Assembly (NCBI GenBank): GCA_002431395.1
Contig: DJEU01000025.1
Span: 155,059-219,058, forward strand
Length of the DNA: 64,000 nucleotides
Direction of reading: 5' to 3'
DNA from: Lachnoclostridium sp. UBA5890
Lineage (GTDB): Bacteria; Bacillota; Clostridia; Lachnospirales; Lachnospiraceae
In this document: piece by piece, positions 7,924 to 16,898 of the stretch
Layout of the letters: each line of letters starts with the position of its first letter
Numbering within the stretch: the first letter of the stretch is position 1
The notes under the pieces: model-generated
Databases searched by the model: none
What the model was told of the DNA's origin: nothing
What the model saw: the letters and a program-made list of their open reading frames with translations, nothing else
Position numbers and translations under genes: made by a program

Positions 7924-8190
7924 ATGATGACAACAGAAAGAAAAGCAGAAATCATTAAAGAGTATGGAAGAACGCCAAATGACACCGGATCACCTGAGGT
8001 TCAGGTTGCTCTTCTTACAGAGAGAATCAATGTTTTGACAGAGCATTTGAAAGAGAACAAAAAAGATCATCATTCCCGCCGCGGTCTTTTGAAGATGGTT
8101 GGTAAGAGACGTGGTCTTCTTGACTATCTCAAAAAGAATGACTTGGAAGGCTATCGTGCTTTGATCGCAAAACTTGGAATTCGTAAATAA
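7924..8190 (+). CDS. rpsO: 30S ribosomal protein S15
   Basis: S15 (88 residues) is a primary 16S rRNA-binding protein of the small subunit. The family core is clear: NDTGSPEVQVALLTERIN, KDHHSRRGLLKMVGKRR and the basic C terminus. The start at 7924 lies ten bases after GGAGG (7909-7913); the ATG immediately after it, at 7927, is less well spaced. An in-frame start 36 bases further upstream would place residues in the leader and is rejected. A strong terminator follows. Confidence 0.98.
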   Translation: MMTTERKAEIIKEYGRTPNDTGSPEVQVALLTERINVLTEHLKENKKDHHSRRGLLKMVGKRRGLLDYLKKNDLEGYRALIAKLGIRK

Positions 8191-8220
8191 TGATGCTGCT
8201 CGTTATGAGCTGAATGAAAT

Positions 8221-8265
8221 GGTACTGCTGATATGCTTTTACCCGATATCAGTAGTATCATTTTT
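8221..8265 (+). terminator. Rho-independent terminator after rpsO
   Basis: A 14-bp stem with two G-T pairs (8221-8234 with 8246-8259) closes an 11-base loop and runs into ATTTTTG. It isolates rpsO from the Nudix gene. Confidence 0.8.
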
Positions 8266-8285
8266 GACTATGTGGAGGATAAATT

Positions 8286-8750
8286 ATGAAGAGAGATCGA
8301 AGTCAGTCCATGGTGATACGTGGCAACCGCATCTTATTAGTAGAGCATCAACTGTTTGGAAGAGATTTCTTCAATCTGCCGGGTGGTGGAATCGAGGAAA
8401 ATGAAACGCCGGAGCAGGCAGCTCTTCGTGAATTGGAAGAGGAGTGTCAGGTCAAGGGAACCTTAGTAAGACCATTGACGGTGGAATATAAACCGGATCT
8501 GGAGAGCCGGGTATTTACCTTTTTGGTGGAGATTCCGGAAGATGCTGTAGCAAAAACGGGGATAGATCCCGAACTTCCTGCGGACGAACAGTCTATCATC
8601 GATGTAAAATGGATGCGTCTGGATGAGATTGCAGAACGTGACCGTGCCTATCTTTTTGGTGCCGGTCTGATGCGTGTTCCGTATTTTCATGATGAAGTGC
8701 TTATGTGGGATGGAGAAGACATCAGCTATCCAATCAAAAAAATGATATAA
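8286..8750 (+). CDS. Nudix hydrolase
   Basis: A 154-residue Nudix-superfamily protein that would hydrolyse a nucleoside diphosphate linked to another moiety, in the cytosol. The Nudix box is complete: it starts at GGGIEENE (about residues 37-44) and ends with REL-EEE (about 52-58). The N-terminal strand MVIRGNRILLVEH fits the fold. Substrate cannot be inferred; sequence and length resemble 8-oxo-dGTP or ADP-ribose type members. The start follows GGAGG at 8273-8277. It stands alone between the rpsO terminator and the pnp promoter. Confidence 0.85.
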   Translation: MKRDRSQSMVIRGNRILLVEHQLFGRDFFNLPGGGIEENETPEQAALRELEEECQVKGTLVRPLTVEYKPDLESRVFTFLVEIPEDAVAKTGIDPELPADEQSIIDVKWMRLDEIAERDRAYLFGAGLMRVPYFHDEVLMWDGEDISYPIKKMI

Positions 8751-8758
8751 AAAGAGGT

Positions 8759-8786
8759 TTGATTTATACCAAAGATATGTTATAAT
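8759..8786 (+). promoter_or_regulatory. Promoter upstream of pnp
   Basis: TTGATT (8759-8764), 16-bp spacer, then a consensus TATAAT (8781-8786) with extended -10 TGT. A second extended -10 box, TGG plus TATAAT at 8836-8844, lies downstream and may give a shorter transcript. Confidence 0.7.
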
Positions 8787-8862
8787 GTAGTGTGTTGATA
8801 CACACGCAGGTCATCAAGCTATGCTTGGTGACAAATGGTATAATGAAATATGTGTATTAAAA

Positions 8863-8937
8863 AGAGCATTATCCGAGACTTCTGAAAAGCCGATTTATCA
8901 TAGGATAAGTAGGTTTTTCAGTTGTTTCGGATGCTCT
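8863..8937 (+). promoter_or_regulatory. Long hairpin in the pnp leader, possible RNase III and autoregulation site
   Basis: The pnp mRNA leader holds an extended hairpin. AGAGC and ATCCGA (8863-8876) pair with TCGGATGCTCT (8927-8937) across a three-base bulge. Inside, CTGAAAAGCC (8882-8891) pairs with GGTTTTTCAG (8912-8921), and TTATC/GATAA forms the tip. Smaller hairpins precede it (GTGTGT/ACACAC near 8790; GTCATCAAG/CTTGGTGAC at 8810-8832). In Escherichia coli a pnp leader stem is cut by RNase III and then used by PNPase to repress itself; the same role here is inference. Confidence 0.55.
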
Positions 8938-8967
8938 GTAAAAAGATAAATAAAGGAGAATATAAGT

Positions 8968-11058
8968 ATGTACAAGACATTTTCAATGGAACTTGGCGGA
9001 CGTACTCTTTCCGTAGATATCGGACGAGTTGCCGCTCAGGCAAATGGTGCTGCTTTGATGCATTATGGAAATACCGTTGTTCTTTCCACAGCGACAGCAT
9101 CAGAGAAGCCAAGAGAGGGAATTGACTTCTTCCCACTTAGTGTAGAATATAGTGAAAAGATGTATTCCGTAGGAAAGATTCCTGGAGGATTTACAAGAAG
9201 AGAGGGAAAACCTTCGGACAACGCGATCCTTACAGACCGTGTTATCGACAGACCGATGCGTCCGTTGTTCCCAAAAGATTACCGTAACGATGTAACACTA
9301 GAAAATCTTGTTATGTGTGTAGATCAGGACTGCAGCCCGGAACTTACGGCGATGCTTGGTTCCGCTTTGGCAACCTGTATTTCTGATATTCCGTTTGACG
9401 GTCCGACTGCAGCGACACAGATTGGTCTCGTAGATGGAGAACTTGTAATCAACCCAACTTCTGCACAGAGACAGGTTTCTGACCTTGCTCTTACGGTAGC
9501 TTCGACAAGAGAAAAAGTTATCATGATCGAAGCCGGCGCCAATGAAGTGCCGGAAGATAAGATGATCGAAGCAATTTACAAAGCTCACGAAGTCAATGGA
9601 CAGATCATCGAATTCTTTGATAAGATCGTAGCAGAATGTGGAAAAGAAAAACACGAATATGAGCATTTTGATATCCCGGAAGATATGTTTGAAGACATGG
9701 TGAACTTCATTACACCGGAAGCAATGGAAGAGGCTGTATTTACCGATGTAAAACAGGTTCGTGAAGAGAATATCCGTCAGATCAAAGATAAATTGGAAGA
9801 GCGCTATGAAGAAGAGCATCCGGATTGGTTTGCTCTGATTGATGAGGCTGTATATAAATTCCAGAAAAAGACCGTTCGTAAGATGATCCTGAAAGATCAC
9901 AAACGTCCGGATGGCCGTGAAGTAACACAGATTCGTCCATTGTCCGCAGAAGTCGATGTACTTCCTACCGTTCATGGTTCCGGATTGTTCCAGAGAGGAC
10001 AAACACAGGTTCTCAATGTTACGACATTGGCTCCTCTTTCTGAAAAACAGAAGATTGATGGATTGGATGAAAATGTAACTTCTAAGAGATACATTCATCA
10101 CTATAATTTCCCATCCTACTCGGTTGGTGAAACTCGTCCAAGCAGAGGCCCGGGACGTCGTGAGATCGGACATGGAGCTTTGGCAGAGCGTGCCCTTCTT
10201 CCGGTAATTCCTTCGGAAGAGGAATTCCCATATACCATTCGTACCGTATCTGAGATTATGGAATCCAATGGTTCTACTTCTCAGGGAAGTATCTGTGCTT
10301 CCACATTGTCACTGATGGCTGCCGGTGTACCGATCAAAGCACCTGTTGCCGGTATTTCCGTAGGACTTGTTACCGGAGAAACGGACGATGATTATCTGAT
10401 TCTTACCGATATTCAGGGACTGGAAGATTTCTTTGGCGATATGGACTTTAAAGTTGCCGGAACACACAAAGGTATCACAGCCATTCAGATGGATATTAAG
10501 ATTCACGGTCTGACTCGTGAGATCGTAGAAGGTGCGATCCGCCGTACAAAAGAAGCAAGAACCTATATCCTTGATGAGGTTATGAGCAAAGCAATCGCTG
10601 AACCTAGAAAAGAAGTAAATGAATACGCTCCAAAGATCAAACAGATTATGATCGATCCTGCGAAGATTGGAGAAGTAGTTGGACAGCGTGGTAAGACGAT
10701 CAACACATTGATCGAGCGTACCGGCGTGAAGATTGATATTACCGATGACGGTGCAGTTTCCGTATGCGGTACGGATAAGGCGATGATGGATGAGGCTATC
10801 CGTCTGATTCAGATTATTGTATCTGACTTTGAAAAAGGACAGATTCTGGAAGGAACTGTTGTAAGCATCAAAGATTTTGGTGCATTCATCGAGTTTGCTC
10901 CTGGAAAAGAGGGAATGGTTCATATTTCCAATATCTGCCAGAGAAGAATCAATCATGTAGAAGACGAGCTTACTTTGGGTGACAAAGTCAAGGTTGTATG
11001 TCTTGGAAAAGACAAGATGGGAAGAATTTCTTTCAGCATGAAAGATGTGAAACAATGA
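8968..11058 (+). CDS. pnp: Polyribonucleotide nucleotidyltransferase (PNPase)
   Basis: PNPase degrades RNA 3' to 5' with phosphate, acting as a trimer in mRNA decay. The 696 residues contain two RNase PH domains (about 10-230 and 315-540) around a helical linker, a KH domain (IGEVVGQRGKTINTLIERTG, about 567-586) and a C-terminal S1 domain (EGTVVSIKDFGAFIEF, about 628-643). Length is standard. The start follows AAAGGAG at 8953-8959. The long folded leader upstream is the likely regulatory target. The next gene begins 19 bp after the stop. Confidence 0.98.
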   Translation: MYKTFSMELGGRTLSVDIGRVAAQANGAALMHYGNTVVLSTATASEKPREGIDFFPLSVEYSEKMYSVGKIPGGFTRREGKPSDNAILTDRVIDRPMRPLFPKDYRNDVTLENLVMCVDQDCSPELTAMLGSALATCISDIPFDGPTAATQIGLVDGELVINPTSAQRQVSDLALTVASTREKVIMIEAGANEVPEDKMIEAIYKAHEVNGQIIEFFDKIVAECGKEKHEYEHFDIPEDMFEDMVNFITPEAMEEAVFTDVKQVREENIRQIKDKLEERYEEEHPDWFALIDEAVYKFQKKTVRKMILKDHKRPDGREVTQIRPLSAEVDVLPTVHGSGLFQRGQTQVLNVTTLAPLSEKQKIDGLDENVTSKRYIHHYNFPSYSVGETRPSRGPGRREIGHGALAERALLPVIPSEEEFPYTIRTVSEIMESNGSTSQGSICASTLSLMAAGVPIKAPVAGISVGLVTGETDDDYLILTDIQGLEDFFGDMDFKVAGTHKGITAIQMDIKIHGLTREIVEGAIRRTKEARTYILDEVMSKAIAEPRKEVNEYAPKIKQIMIDPAKIGEVVGQRGKTINTLIERTGVKIDITDDGAVSVCGTDKAMMDEAIRLIQIIVSDFEKGQILEGTVVSIKDFGAFIEFAPGKEGMVHISNICQRRINHVEDELTLGDKVKVVCLGKDKMGRISFSMKDVKQ

Positions 11059-11077
11059 TCTTGGAGATGAGAAAAGA

Positions 11078-11887
11078 GTGAAGATTGCACTTACCAATAT
11101 GGACATTATCTGGGAAGATAAGTCTGTAAATCAGGATAAGTGTTTGGAATTGATAAAGCGAGCTTCGGAATGTGGAGCTCGCCTTATCCTTTTTCCGGAG
11201 ATGACACTGACCGGATTTACGATGAATCCGCAAAAATATGGAGAGACAGCAGGCGAAGATTCTGAGACTGTGAAATTTTTTGAACAACTGTCAAAAGAAT
11301 ATGCCATTGCGATCGGCTTTGGTTATATTGAAAAAGGGGAAAAGGACGGTTTCGCGAAAAATCATATGGCTGTCGTAGATGCCGGAAAGATTCTTGGAGA
11401 TTATACGAAAATTCATCCGTTTTCTTATGGAGAAGAAAATCAGCATTATTGCGGTGGTGACCGACTGGTTACGGTATTGATCGATGGAGTGACATTCGGG
11501 TTATCTATCTGTTATGATCTGCGTTTTCCGGAACTTTATCAGGCGATGCGAAGCTGTGATGCGATTGCCGTGATCGCAAACTGGCCGAAAGGGCGTGTCA
11601 CACATTGGAATACACTGCTCCCGGCAAGAGCGGTTGAGACGCAGTCGTATGTTTTAGGTGTCAACCGGATAGGAAAGGATGTGTCACTCGATTATGAGGC
11701 TTCCAGTGCTGCGTATGATTATGAGGGCAGACCACTTTCTGTCGCTTGCAAAGCGACCTCTTATGGAGATCAATGCCTTATGATAGAGATAGAACCGGAT
11801 CACGTCCGACGCTGGAAAAAAGAATTTCCGGCAGCTAACGATCGGAACCCTGCCTTATATGCGTCCTTTCTCCAAAAAGACGTATAG
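11078..11887 (+). CDS. Carbon-nitrogen hydrolase (nitrilase superfamily, omega-amidase-like)
   Basis: A 269-residue nitrilase-superfamily amidase. The catalytic triad is readable: Glu in LFPEMTLTGF (about residue 41), Lys in YTKIHPF (about 105), Cys in SICYDLRFPELY (about 143). The arrangement resembles omega-amidase/YafV proteins, which repair or salvage 2-oxoglutaramate-type amides, but substrate is uncertain. The start is GTG at 11078 after GGAG at 11063-11066. It is 19 bp after pnp and may be its cotranscript. The next gene has its own AGGAGG ribosome site 47 bp on. Confidence 0.87.
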   Translation: MKIALTNMDIIWEDKSVNQDKCLELIKRASECGARLILFPEMTLTGFTMNPQKYGETAGEDSETVKFFEQLSKEYAIAIGFGYIEKGEKDGFAKNHMAVVDAGKILGDYTKIHPFSYGEENQHYCGGDRLVTVLIDGVTFGLSICYDLRFPELYQAMRSCDAIAVIANWPKGRVTHWNTLLPARAVETQSYVLGVNRIGKDVSLDYEASSAAYDYEGRPLSVACKATSYGDQCLMIEIEPDHVRRWKKEFPAANDRNPALYASFLQKDV

Positions 11888-11934
11888 GATCTGCAAAAAA
11901 CTGTCATACTATTTCTTAACAGGAGGTATGACAT

Positions 11935-12561
11935 ATGAATACAGAGCAGATTAAAGAATTTGGAGAATGCCGTATCGGAGGCATTGAGATCATTACGATC
12001 ATTGGAGAGATTGAAGGTCATGAAGGCAGTTCGGGAACTGCCAAAACGACAAAATATGAACATTTGCTGCCGATGTTGGCAGCTTATGATGAAAATAGTG
12101 AAATTCAAGGGATATTATTTATTCTTAATACGATTGGCGGCGATGTTTCCTGTGGACTGGCACTTGCTGAGATGATCAGCGGATTAAAAACGCCAACGGC
12201 ATCTTTTATCATAGGAGACAGTCATTCGATCGGAGTTCCCCTTGCGGTAGCGACAGATTTTTCCTGTATCGTACCGAGTGCGACGATGATTCTTCACCCG
12301 GTGAGGATGAGTGGCATGATTCTTGGGGCACCACAAAGTTATGATCAATTTGAAAAAATTCAGGCGAGAATCGTTGATTTTATCGTCCGAAAACGTGGGC
12401 TTACGAAAACACATGTGGAAGAGTTGATGATGAACACTTCCATGTTTGCAAAAGATCTGGGAACGCTCCTTGTGGGCGGACAAGCTGTGGAAGAGGGGCT
12501 TGTAGACAAAGTCGGAACTCTTTCCGATGTAATGGACTATTTGAAACAATGTTCACAATAA
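11935..12561 (+). CDS. tepA: ClpP-like serine protease TepA/YmfB
   Basis: A 208-residue ClpP/crotonase-fold serine protease of the TepA (YmfB) group. Catalytic residues are seen as Ser in GDSHSIGVPLAV (about residue 97) and His in ILHPVRMSG (about 122); the oxyanion region is NTIGGDVSCGLAL. The N terminus is longer than housekeeping ClpP and lacks its axial-loop motif. In Bacillus the gene is next to spoIIIE, where it was linked to protein export and spore-protein degradation. Here too it is 31 bp before ftsK/spoIIIE, which supports orthology. It is not the housekeeping clpP. Confidence 0.87.
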   Translation: MNTEQIKEFGECRIGGIEIITIIGEIEGHEGSSGTAKTTKYEHLLPMLAAYDENSEIQGILFILNTIGGDVSCGLALAEMISGLKTPTASFIIGDSHSIGVPLAVATDFSCIVPSATMILHPVRMSGMILGAPQSYDQFEKIQARIVDFIVRKRGLTKTHVEELMMNTSMFAKDLGTLLVGGQAVEEGLVDKVGTLSDVMDYLKQCSQ

Positions 12562-12592
12562 TCCCGGAAAATAAAGAGAGGTTTGAAAGAGT

Positions 12593-15061
12593 ATGGCGTC
12601 AAAGACAAAAAATTCGAAAACAAAAAAGAAAAGACAAAATTCAAAACAAACAAGTTCTCCATTGGCAAAAGAAATTACTTTGCTTGCGATCATTATATTT
12701 TCCTTACTGGCACTGCTTAGTTTATTTGGAATGTGTGGTCCGGTAGGAAATTTGATCGGAAGTCTTTTGTTTGGATTATTTGGAGCCACCGCTTATATTT
12801 TTCCGTTGGCATTTCCTATCGGAAGCGGTTTTTTTATTTCCAATCCGGAAAGACCGGAAGTACGGCGCAAGATTATTTATCTTGCCCTCCTTTACATATG
12901 TTTATGCGGTATTTTCCAGTGGGTGGTCGATCCTGAAATATCAAACTTGATTGATATTTTCAAGGAATCCAGCTCCGAACATATCGGCGGTGGATTTATG
13001 GGAGGGATTCTTTCCACGCTATTTGGCACATTGCTTGGAAGAGCCGGCGCGATTATTATTATTTTGGGACTGACCCTTTTGTTTGTTATGTTGGCGACGA
13101 GAAAACTGATCTTTTCGGCAATCCGCGAATTGTATGCAGAACACAAGGAAGACCAGGAAGAATATATCGAATATGAAGAACCGGAGATCCGTTATCCGGA
13201 AGATCACGCGCGTACGATGCAGACGCACACTTTTGCGGATAGAAAACGCCGCAAAAAGGCTGATAAAGGCAAGATGAAAGAAATCTCCGAGCCGCAAAAA
13301 ACACCTGAAAAACCGGCAAAAGAGATGCCAAAGAAAGAAGAAAAACCGGTGAAAGAGGAGATCCCGGAAATCTCCATCATCCGCGAAGGCCAGCAGGAGC
13401 CTACCGTTTACAAAGAAGAATTAGAGACAAAATTTGGAAAAGGTAAAAACGAAAAACAGGAAGCGAAAGCTGCTACTGAGAAAAAGGAACCGCCAAAACC
13501 GGAGAAAAAGACGTTGGCTTCTGCTGTGGCAGAGCCTGTACAAAAGCAAGCGGTACCAAAGCCGGTTTCCTCTCAAGATTCCGAATATCAATTTCCATCA
13601 CTGGATCTGCTTTCGAAGCCGAAAAAGGGAAGCGGTGGACAAAGTGACCGCGACTTGCTGCAGACGGCGAAGAAACTTCAGGATACATTGGATAGTTTTG
13701 GCGTTAAAGTAAAAATGGGAGATGTCAGCTGCGGCCCAAGTGTCACCCGGTATGAACTGGTTCCCGAACAGGGGGTTAAAGTAAACAGTATTACCCGTCT
13801 GGCAGATGATATCAAACTCAGTCTGGCGGCATCGGACATCCGAATCGAGGCTCCGATCCCCGGAAAAGCGGCTGTAGGAATAGAAGTTCCAAACGCGAAA
13901 AGAAACACGGTTACTTTGCGTGAACTTCTGGAAAGTCCGGAATTTATCAATGCAAAATCCAATGTGACGTTTGCTGTCGGAAAAGACATCGGAGGAAAGA
14001 CGATTGTGACCGATATCGCAAAAATGCCGCATATGCTCATTGCCGGTGCCACGGGTTCCGGTAAATCAGTATGTATCAATACACTGATCATGAGTATCTT
14101 GTATAAGGCAAACCCAAATGATGTCAAATTTATCATGGTTGACCCGAAAATGGTTGAATTGACGGCATATGCCGATATTCCGCATATGCTGATCCCTGTC
14201 GTGACGGATCCGAAAAAGGCATCTGCCGCATTAAACTGGGCAGTTCAGGAAATGACGGTTCGTTATGAAAAATTTGCTGCACTTGGTGTCCGTGATATCA
14301 AGAGTTATAATAAAAAGATCGCCGGTTTGAAGCACAATGAGGATAATACGTATGAAAAGATGTGTCAGATTGTCATTGTGGTTGACGAGTTTGCGGATCT
14401 TATGATGGTTGCCTCCAATGAAGTGGAAGATGCGGTATGTCGTCTTGCACAGCTTGCCCGTGCAGCGGGAATTCATTTGGTTCTTGCTACGCAGCGTCCG
14501 TCCGTCAATGTTATCACCGGACTGATCAAGGCAAATATCCCATCACGTATCGCCCTTTCTGTATCCTCCGCGATCGATTCACGTACGATCATCGATGGTT
14601 CCGGAGCAGAAAAACTCTTGGGAAATGGGGATATGTTATTTGCTCCGCAGGATTATCCAAAACCGGTTCGTGTGCAAGGTGCATTTGTCTCTGATGAAGA
14701 ACGTGATCAAGTCGTTGCGTTCCTGAAAGAGCATATGAATGGCCCGGCTTACGACGAAGAAATCAGCAAACATATTGAAGAAAATCCGGTTGGTACGAAA
14801 TCAGCCGGAGCTTCCGGCGCTGTCGTAAGCGGTCCGGAGCGCGATGAACTATTTGTTGAAGCTGCCAAGTTTATTATTGAAAAAGACAAGGCCTCGATCG
14901 GTATGCTGCAGCGAGTGTTTCGCATCGGATTTAACCGTGCTGCGAGAATTATGGATCAGCTTTCCGATGCCGGTGTCGTAGGACCGGAAGAAGGCACCAA
15001 ACCTCGTGTGATCTTGATGTCCATGGAGCAGTTTGAAAATTATCTTGAGGAAGAAGGCTAA
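12593..15061 (+). CDS. ftsK: DNA translocase FtsK/SpoIIIE
   Basis: A membrane-anchored DNA pump that moves chromosome through the division or sporulation septum. The 822 residues hold a basic N terminus, four membrane helices (about 25-180), a Lys/Glu/Pro-rich linker (about 200-345), the motor with Walker A GATGSGKS (about 484-491) and Walker B VIVVDEFADLM (about 592-602), then a winged-helix gamma domain (about 750-822, ELFVEAAKFIIEKDKASIG) that reads polar DNA signals. The start ATG follows AGAGAGG at 12575-12581. Whether it serves division, sporulation or both cannot be told. Confidence 0.96.
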   Translation: MASKTKNSKTKKKRQNSKQTSSPLAKEITLLAIIIFSLLALLSLFGMCGPVGNLIGSLLFGLFGATAYIFPLAFPIGSGFFISNPERPEVRRKIIYLALLYICLCGIFQWVVDPEISNLIDIFKESSSEHIGGGFMGGILSTLFGTLLGRAGAIIIILGLTLLFVMLATRKLIFSAIRELYAEHKEDQEEYIEYEEPEIRYPEDHARTMQTHTFADRKRRKKADKGKMKEISEPQKTPEKPAKEMPKKEEKPVKEEIPEISIIREGQQEPTVYKEELETKFGKGKNEKQEAKAATEKKEPPKPEKKTLASAVAEPVQKQAVPKPVSSQDSEYQFPSLDLLSKPKKGSGGQSDRDLLQTAKKLQDTLDSFGVKVKMGDVSCGPSVTRYELVPEQGVKVNSITRLADDIKLSLAASDIRIEAPIPGKAAVGIEVPNAKRNTVTLRELLESPEFINAKSNVTFAVGKDIGGKTIVTDIAKMPHMLIAGATGSGKSVCINTLIMSILYKANPNDVKFIMVDPKMVELTAYADIPHMLIPVVTDPKKASAALNWAVQEMTVRYEKFAALGVRDIKSYNKKIAGLKHNEDNTYEKMCQIVIVVDEFADLMMVASNEVEDAVCRLAQLARAAGIHLVLATQRPSVNVITGLIKANIPSRIALSVSSAIDSRTIIDGSGAEKLLGNGDMLFAPQDYPKPVRVQGAFVSDEERDQVVAFLKEHMNGPAYDEEISKHIEENPVGTKSAGASGAVVSGPERDELFVEAAKFIIEKDKASIGMLQRVFRIGFNRAARIMDQLSDAGVVGPEEGTKPRVILMSMEQFENYLEEEG

Positions 15062-15064
15062 ATT

Positions 15065-15943
15065 ATGTATGGCTGGATCATTGTAAACGGCTTTTTATAT
15101 ACGTCAAAGTTTTCCGAATTAACGGATCTTTTTATGGACGCAGCCAAAGAACATAAGATAGATCTTTTCGTGAAAACAAACAGTGAATGTTTCGTGGGAA
15201 TGTTTGAACGGACAACGGAAAAAAAACCGGATTTTGTTCTCTTTTGGGATAAAGATATCCTTTTGGCAAAATACCTTGCGTCATGTGGCATTCCGGTCTA
15301 TAACCCGGCCGAGGGGATTGAAATCTGCGATGACAAACGAAAGACCGCATTGGCACTTTCGTTGCAGAATCTGCCACAGCCATTGACTTTTCCGGCACCT
15401 ATGACCTACGAAAATATTGGTTTTCCACATTTGGATTTTCTATCTCAAATAGAAAAAGAATTAGCGTTTCCAATTATTGTAAAAGAAGCGTTCGGTTCTT
15501 TTGGACAGCAAGTGTATATGGCAAAAGACCATAAAGAATTGTCTGAATTAACAAAAAAATTGGAAACCGTGCCGTTTTTATATCAGCAATACATTCGTGA
15601 GAGCAGCGGACGAGATATCCGTCTGCAGGTCGTCGGAGACGAGGTCGTCGCTGCGATGGAGAGGACTTCGGAAATCGATTTTCGTGCCAATATTTCCAAT
15701 GGCGGAAAGATGCATGCCTATCAGCCGGATCAAGAAGCGGTTTCCCTTGCTGTAAAAGCCTGCCGTGCGGTAAAATGTGATTTTGCGGGGGTGGATCTCT
15801 TATTTGGACCCGAAGGCTATTTGGTATGCGAAGTAAATTCCAATGCGCATTTTAAAAATCTTTTGGATTGTACGGGGGTAAATACTGCCTGGTATATTCT
15901 ACAATACATAAAGAAACAAGGAGAACAGCGGCATGTCAAATGA
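15065..15943 (+). CDS. RimK-like ATP-grasp ligase, first of a tandem pair
   Basis: A 292-residue ATP-grasp protein of the RimK type, the fold that ligates a carboxylate to an amine with ATP. Visible are FPIIVKEAFGSFGQQV (ATP-binding loop, about 138-153), DIRLQVVGDEVVAAMERT, the substrate-loop phrase DFRANISNGG, and the metal-binding end EVNSNAHF with Glu-x-Asn intact (about 258-265). It begins 3 bp after ftsK and overlaps a second ATP-grasp gene by 11 bp, so both should be made together. The substrate is unknown; RimK relatives add glutamate or make short peptides. Confidence 0.8.
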   Translation: MYGWIIVNGFLYTSKFSELTDLFMDAAKEHKIDLFVKTNSECFVGMFERTTEKKPDFVLFWDKDILLAKYLASCGIPVYNPAEGIEICDDKRKTALALSLQNLPQPLTFPAPMTYENIGFPHLDFLSQIEKELAFPIIVKEAFGSFGQQVYMAKDHKELSELTKKLETVPFLYQQYIRESSGRDIRLQVVGDEVVAAMERTSEIDFRANISNGGKMHAYQPDQEAVSLAVKACRAVKCDFAGVDLLFGPEGYLVCEVNSNAHFKNLLDCTGVNTAWYILQYIKKQGEQRHVK

Positions 15944-16850
15944 ATTATGGATGATTTATGACAAGGCAGGTCTTGATCGAAATTCTACATTTGTCGAAAT
16001 GTTTGCCGAACGAGGAAAGCCTTATAACATTGCAGTAAAAGCGGTTCTTGATACCGAATATCTTTCGCTGCTGAAAAAAGGAATAAGGCCATGTGCAGTT
16101 CTTGTCCGTGCGATTTGTCCGGCGATCAATGCCGAATTTGAAAACCGGGAGATTCCTGTATGGAATTCCTCATTTGTCAGTGGGATCTGTAATCACAAAG
16201 GAAAGACACGAGAGTATTTGAAAGATATGGTGTTCTGCACTCCGACGGTTACCTGTAATAGTGACAAGGTTAATGAAATTTTAGATTGTTCTGTGGAAGA
16301 AGTCAGACAGTATTTATTAGAAAATATGGATTTTTCTTCCAAATTTAAGGAGCAGGAAAAAGTAAGAATCCGTTCTGCCAAAGATTTTGTCATTAAGACA
16401 GCAGATGGACACGGTGGAAGCGAGGTCTATTCGTTCCGAAACGAAGCTGCCAAACTGAAAAAGGCACTGAGAGAGACGGATTATATTATCCAGCCTATGC
16501 TTCCTGTCGGAAAAGAGAGCCGGGATATGCGTGTCTATATTTTGAAAGATCAGATTTATGCTGCCATATTGCGGCATTCCGATGAAGATTTCCGCGCTAA
16601 TTTTTCACGCGGCGGCAAAGTGGAGGCGGTTTCCCAAGAGCAGATTCCGCAAAAAGAGGTCGAAGCCATTTTAAAAAAAATTTCCTTTGGCATGGCAGGG
16701 ATTGATTTTATTTTTGAGGAAGATGGAACCCCTGTTCTCAGCGAAATTGAGGATGTCGCCGGTACACGGATGCTTTACCGGTGCTGTCCGGAACTGGATA
16801 TTGTGGCAGATTATATGAAAGAAATACAGAAAATGCTTTTCGATAAATAA
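15933..16850 (+). CDS. ATP-grasp ligase, second of a tandem pair, atypical metal site
   Basis: A 305-residue paralogue-like partner of the preceding gene. It shares the ATP-grasp body: FVIKTADGHGGSEVYSF (about 150-166), SRDMRVYILKDQIYAAILRH and DFRANFSRGGKVEAV. At the position where RimK has Glu-Val-Asn it has SEIEDVAGTRML, so the metal-binding Asn is replaced by Glu. The start overlaps the first gene by 11 bp and follows AAGGAG at 15919-15924. Translational coupling suggests the two act in one pathway or heteromer. Product unknown. Confidence 0.78.
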   Translation: MSNELWMIYDKAGLDRNSTFVEMFAERGKPYNIAVKAVLDTEYLSLLKKGIRPCAVLVRAICPAINAEFENREIPVWNSSFVSGICNHKGKTREYLKDMVFCTPTVTCNSDKVNEILDCSVEEVRQYLLENMDFSSKFKEQEKVRIRSAKDFVIKTADGHGGSEVYSFRNEAAKLKKALRETDYIIQPMLPVGKESRDMRVYILKDQIYAAILRHSDEDFRANFSRGGKVEAVSQEQIPQKEVEAILKKISFGMAGIDFIFEEDGTPVLSEIEDVAGTRMLYRCCPELDIVADYMKEIQKMLFDK

Positions 16851-16898
16851 ATATTATGTTATACTTAATAAATACGATTCTTTTAGGAGGAAGTTGAA

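Noticed and set aside
9298..10173. 291-codon minus-strand frame inside pnp
   Set aside because: Shadow of pnp; no ribosome site, no recognisable domain, abnormal composition.
13598..14136. Two minus-strand frames inside ftsK
   Set aside because: They overlap the conserved FtsK motor on the opposite strand and show no ribosome site or domain.
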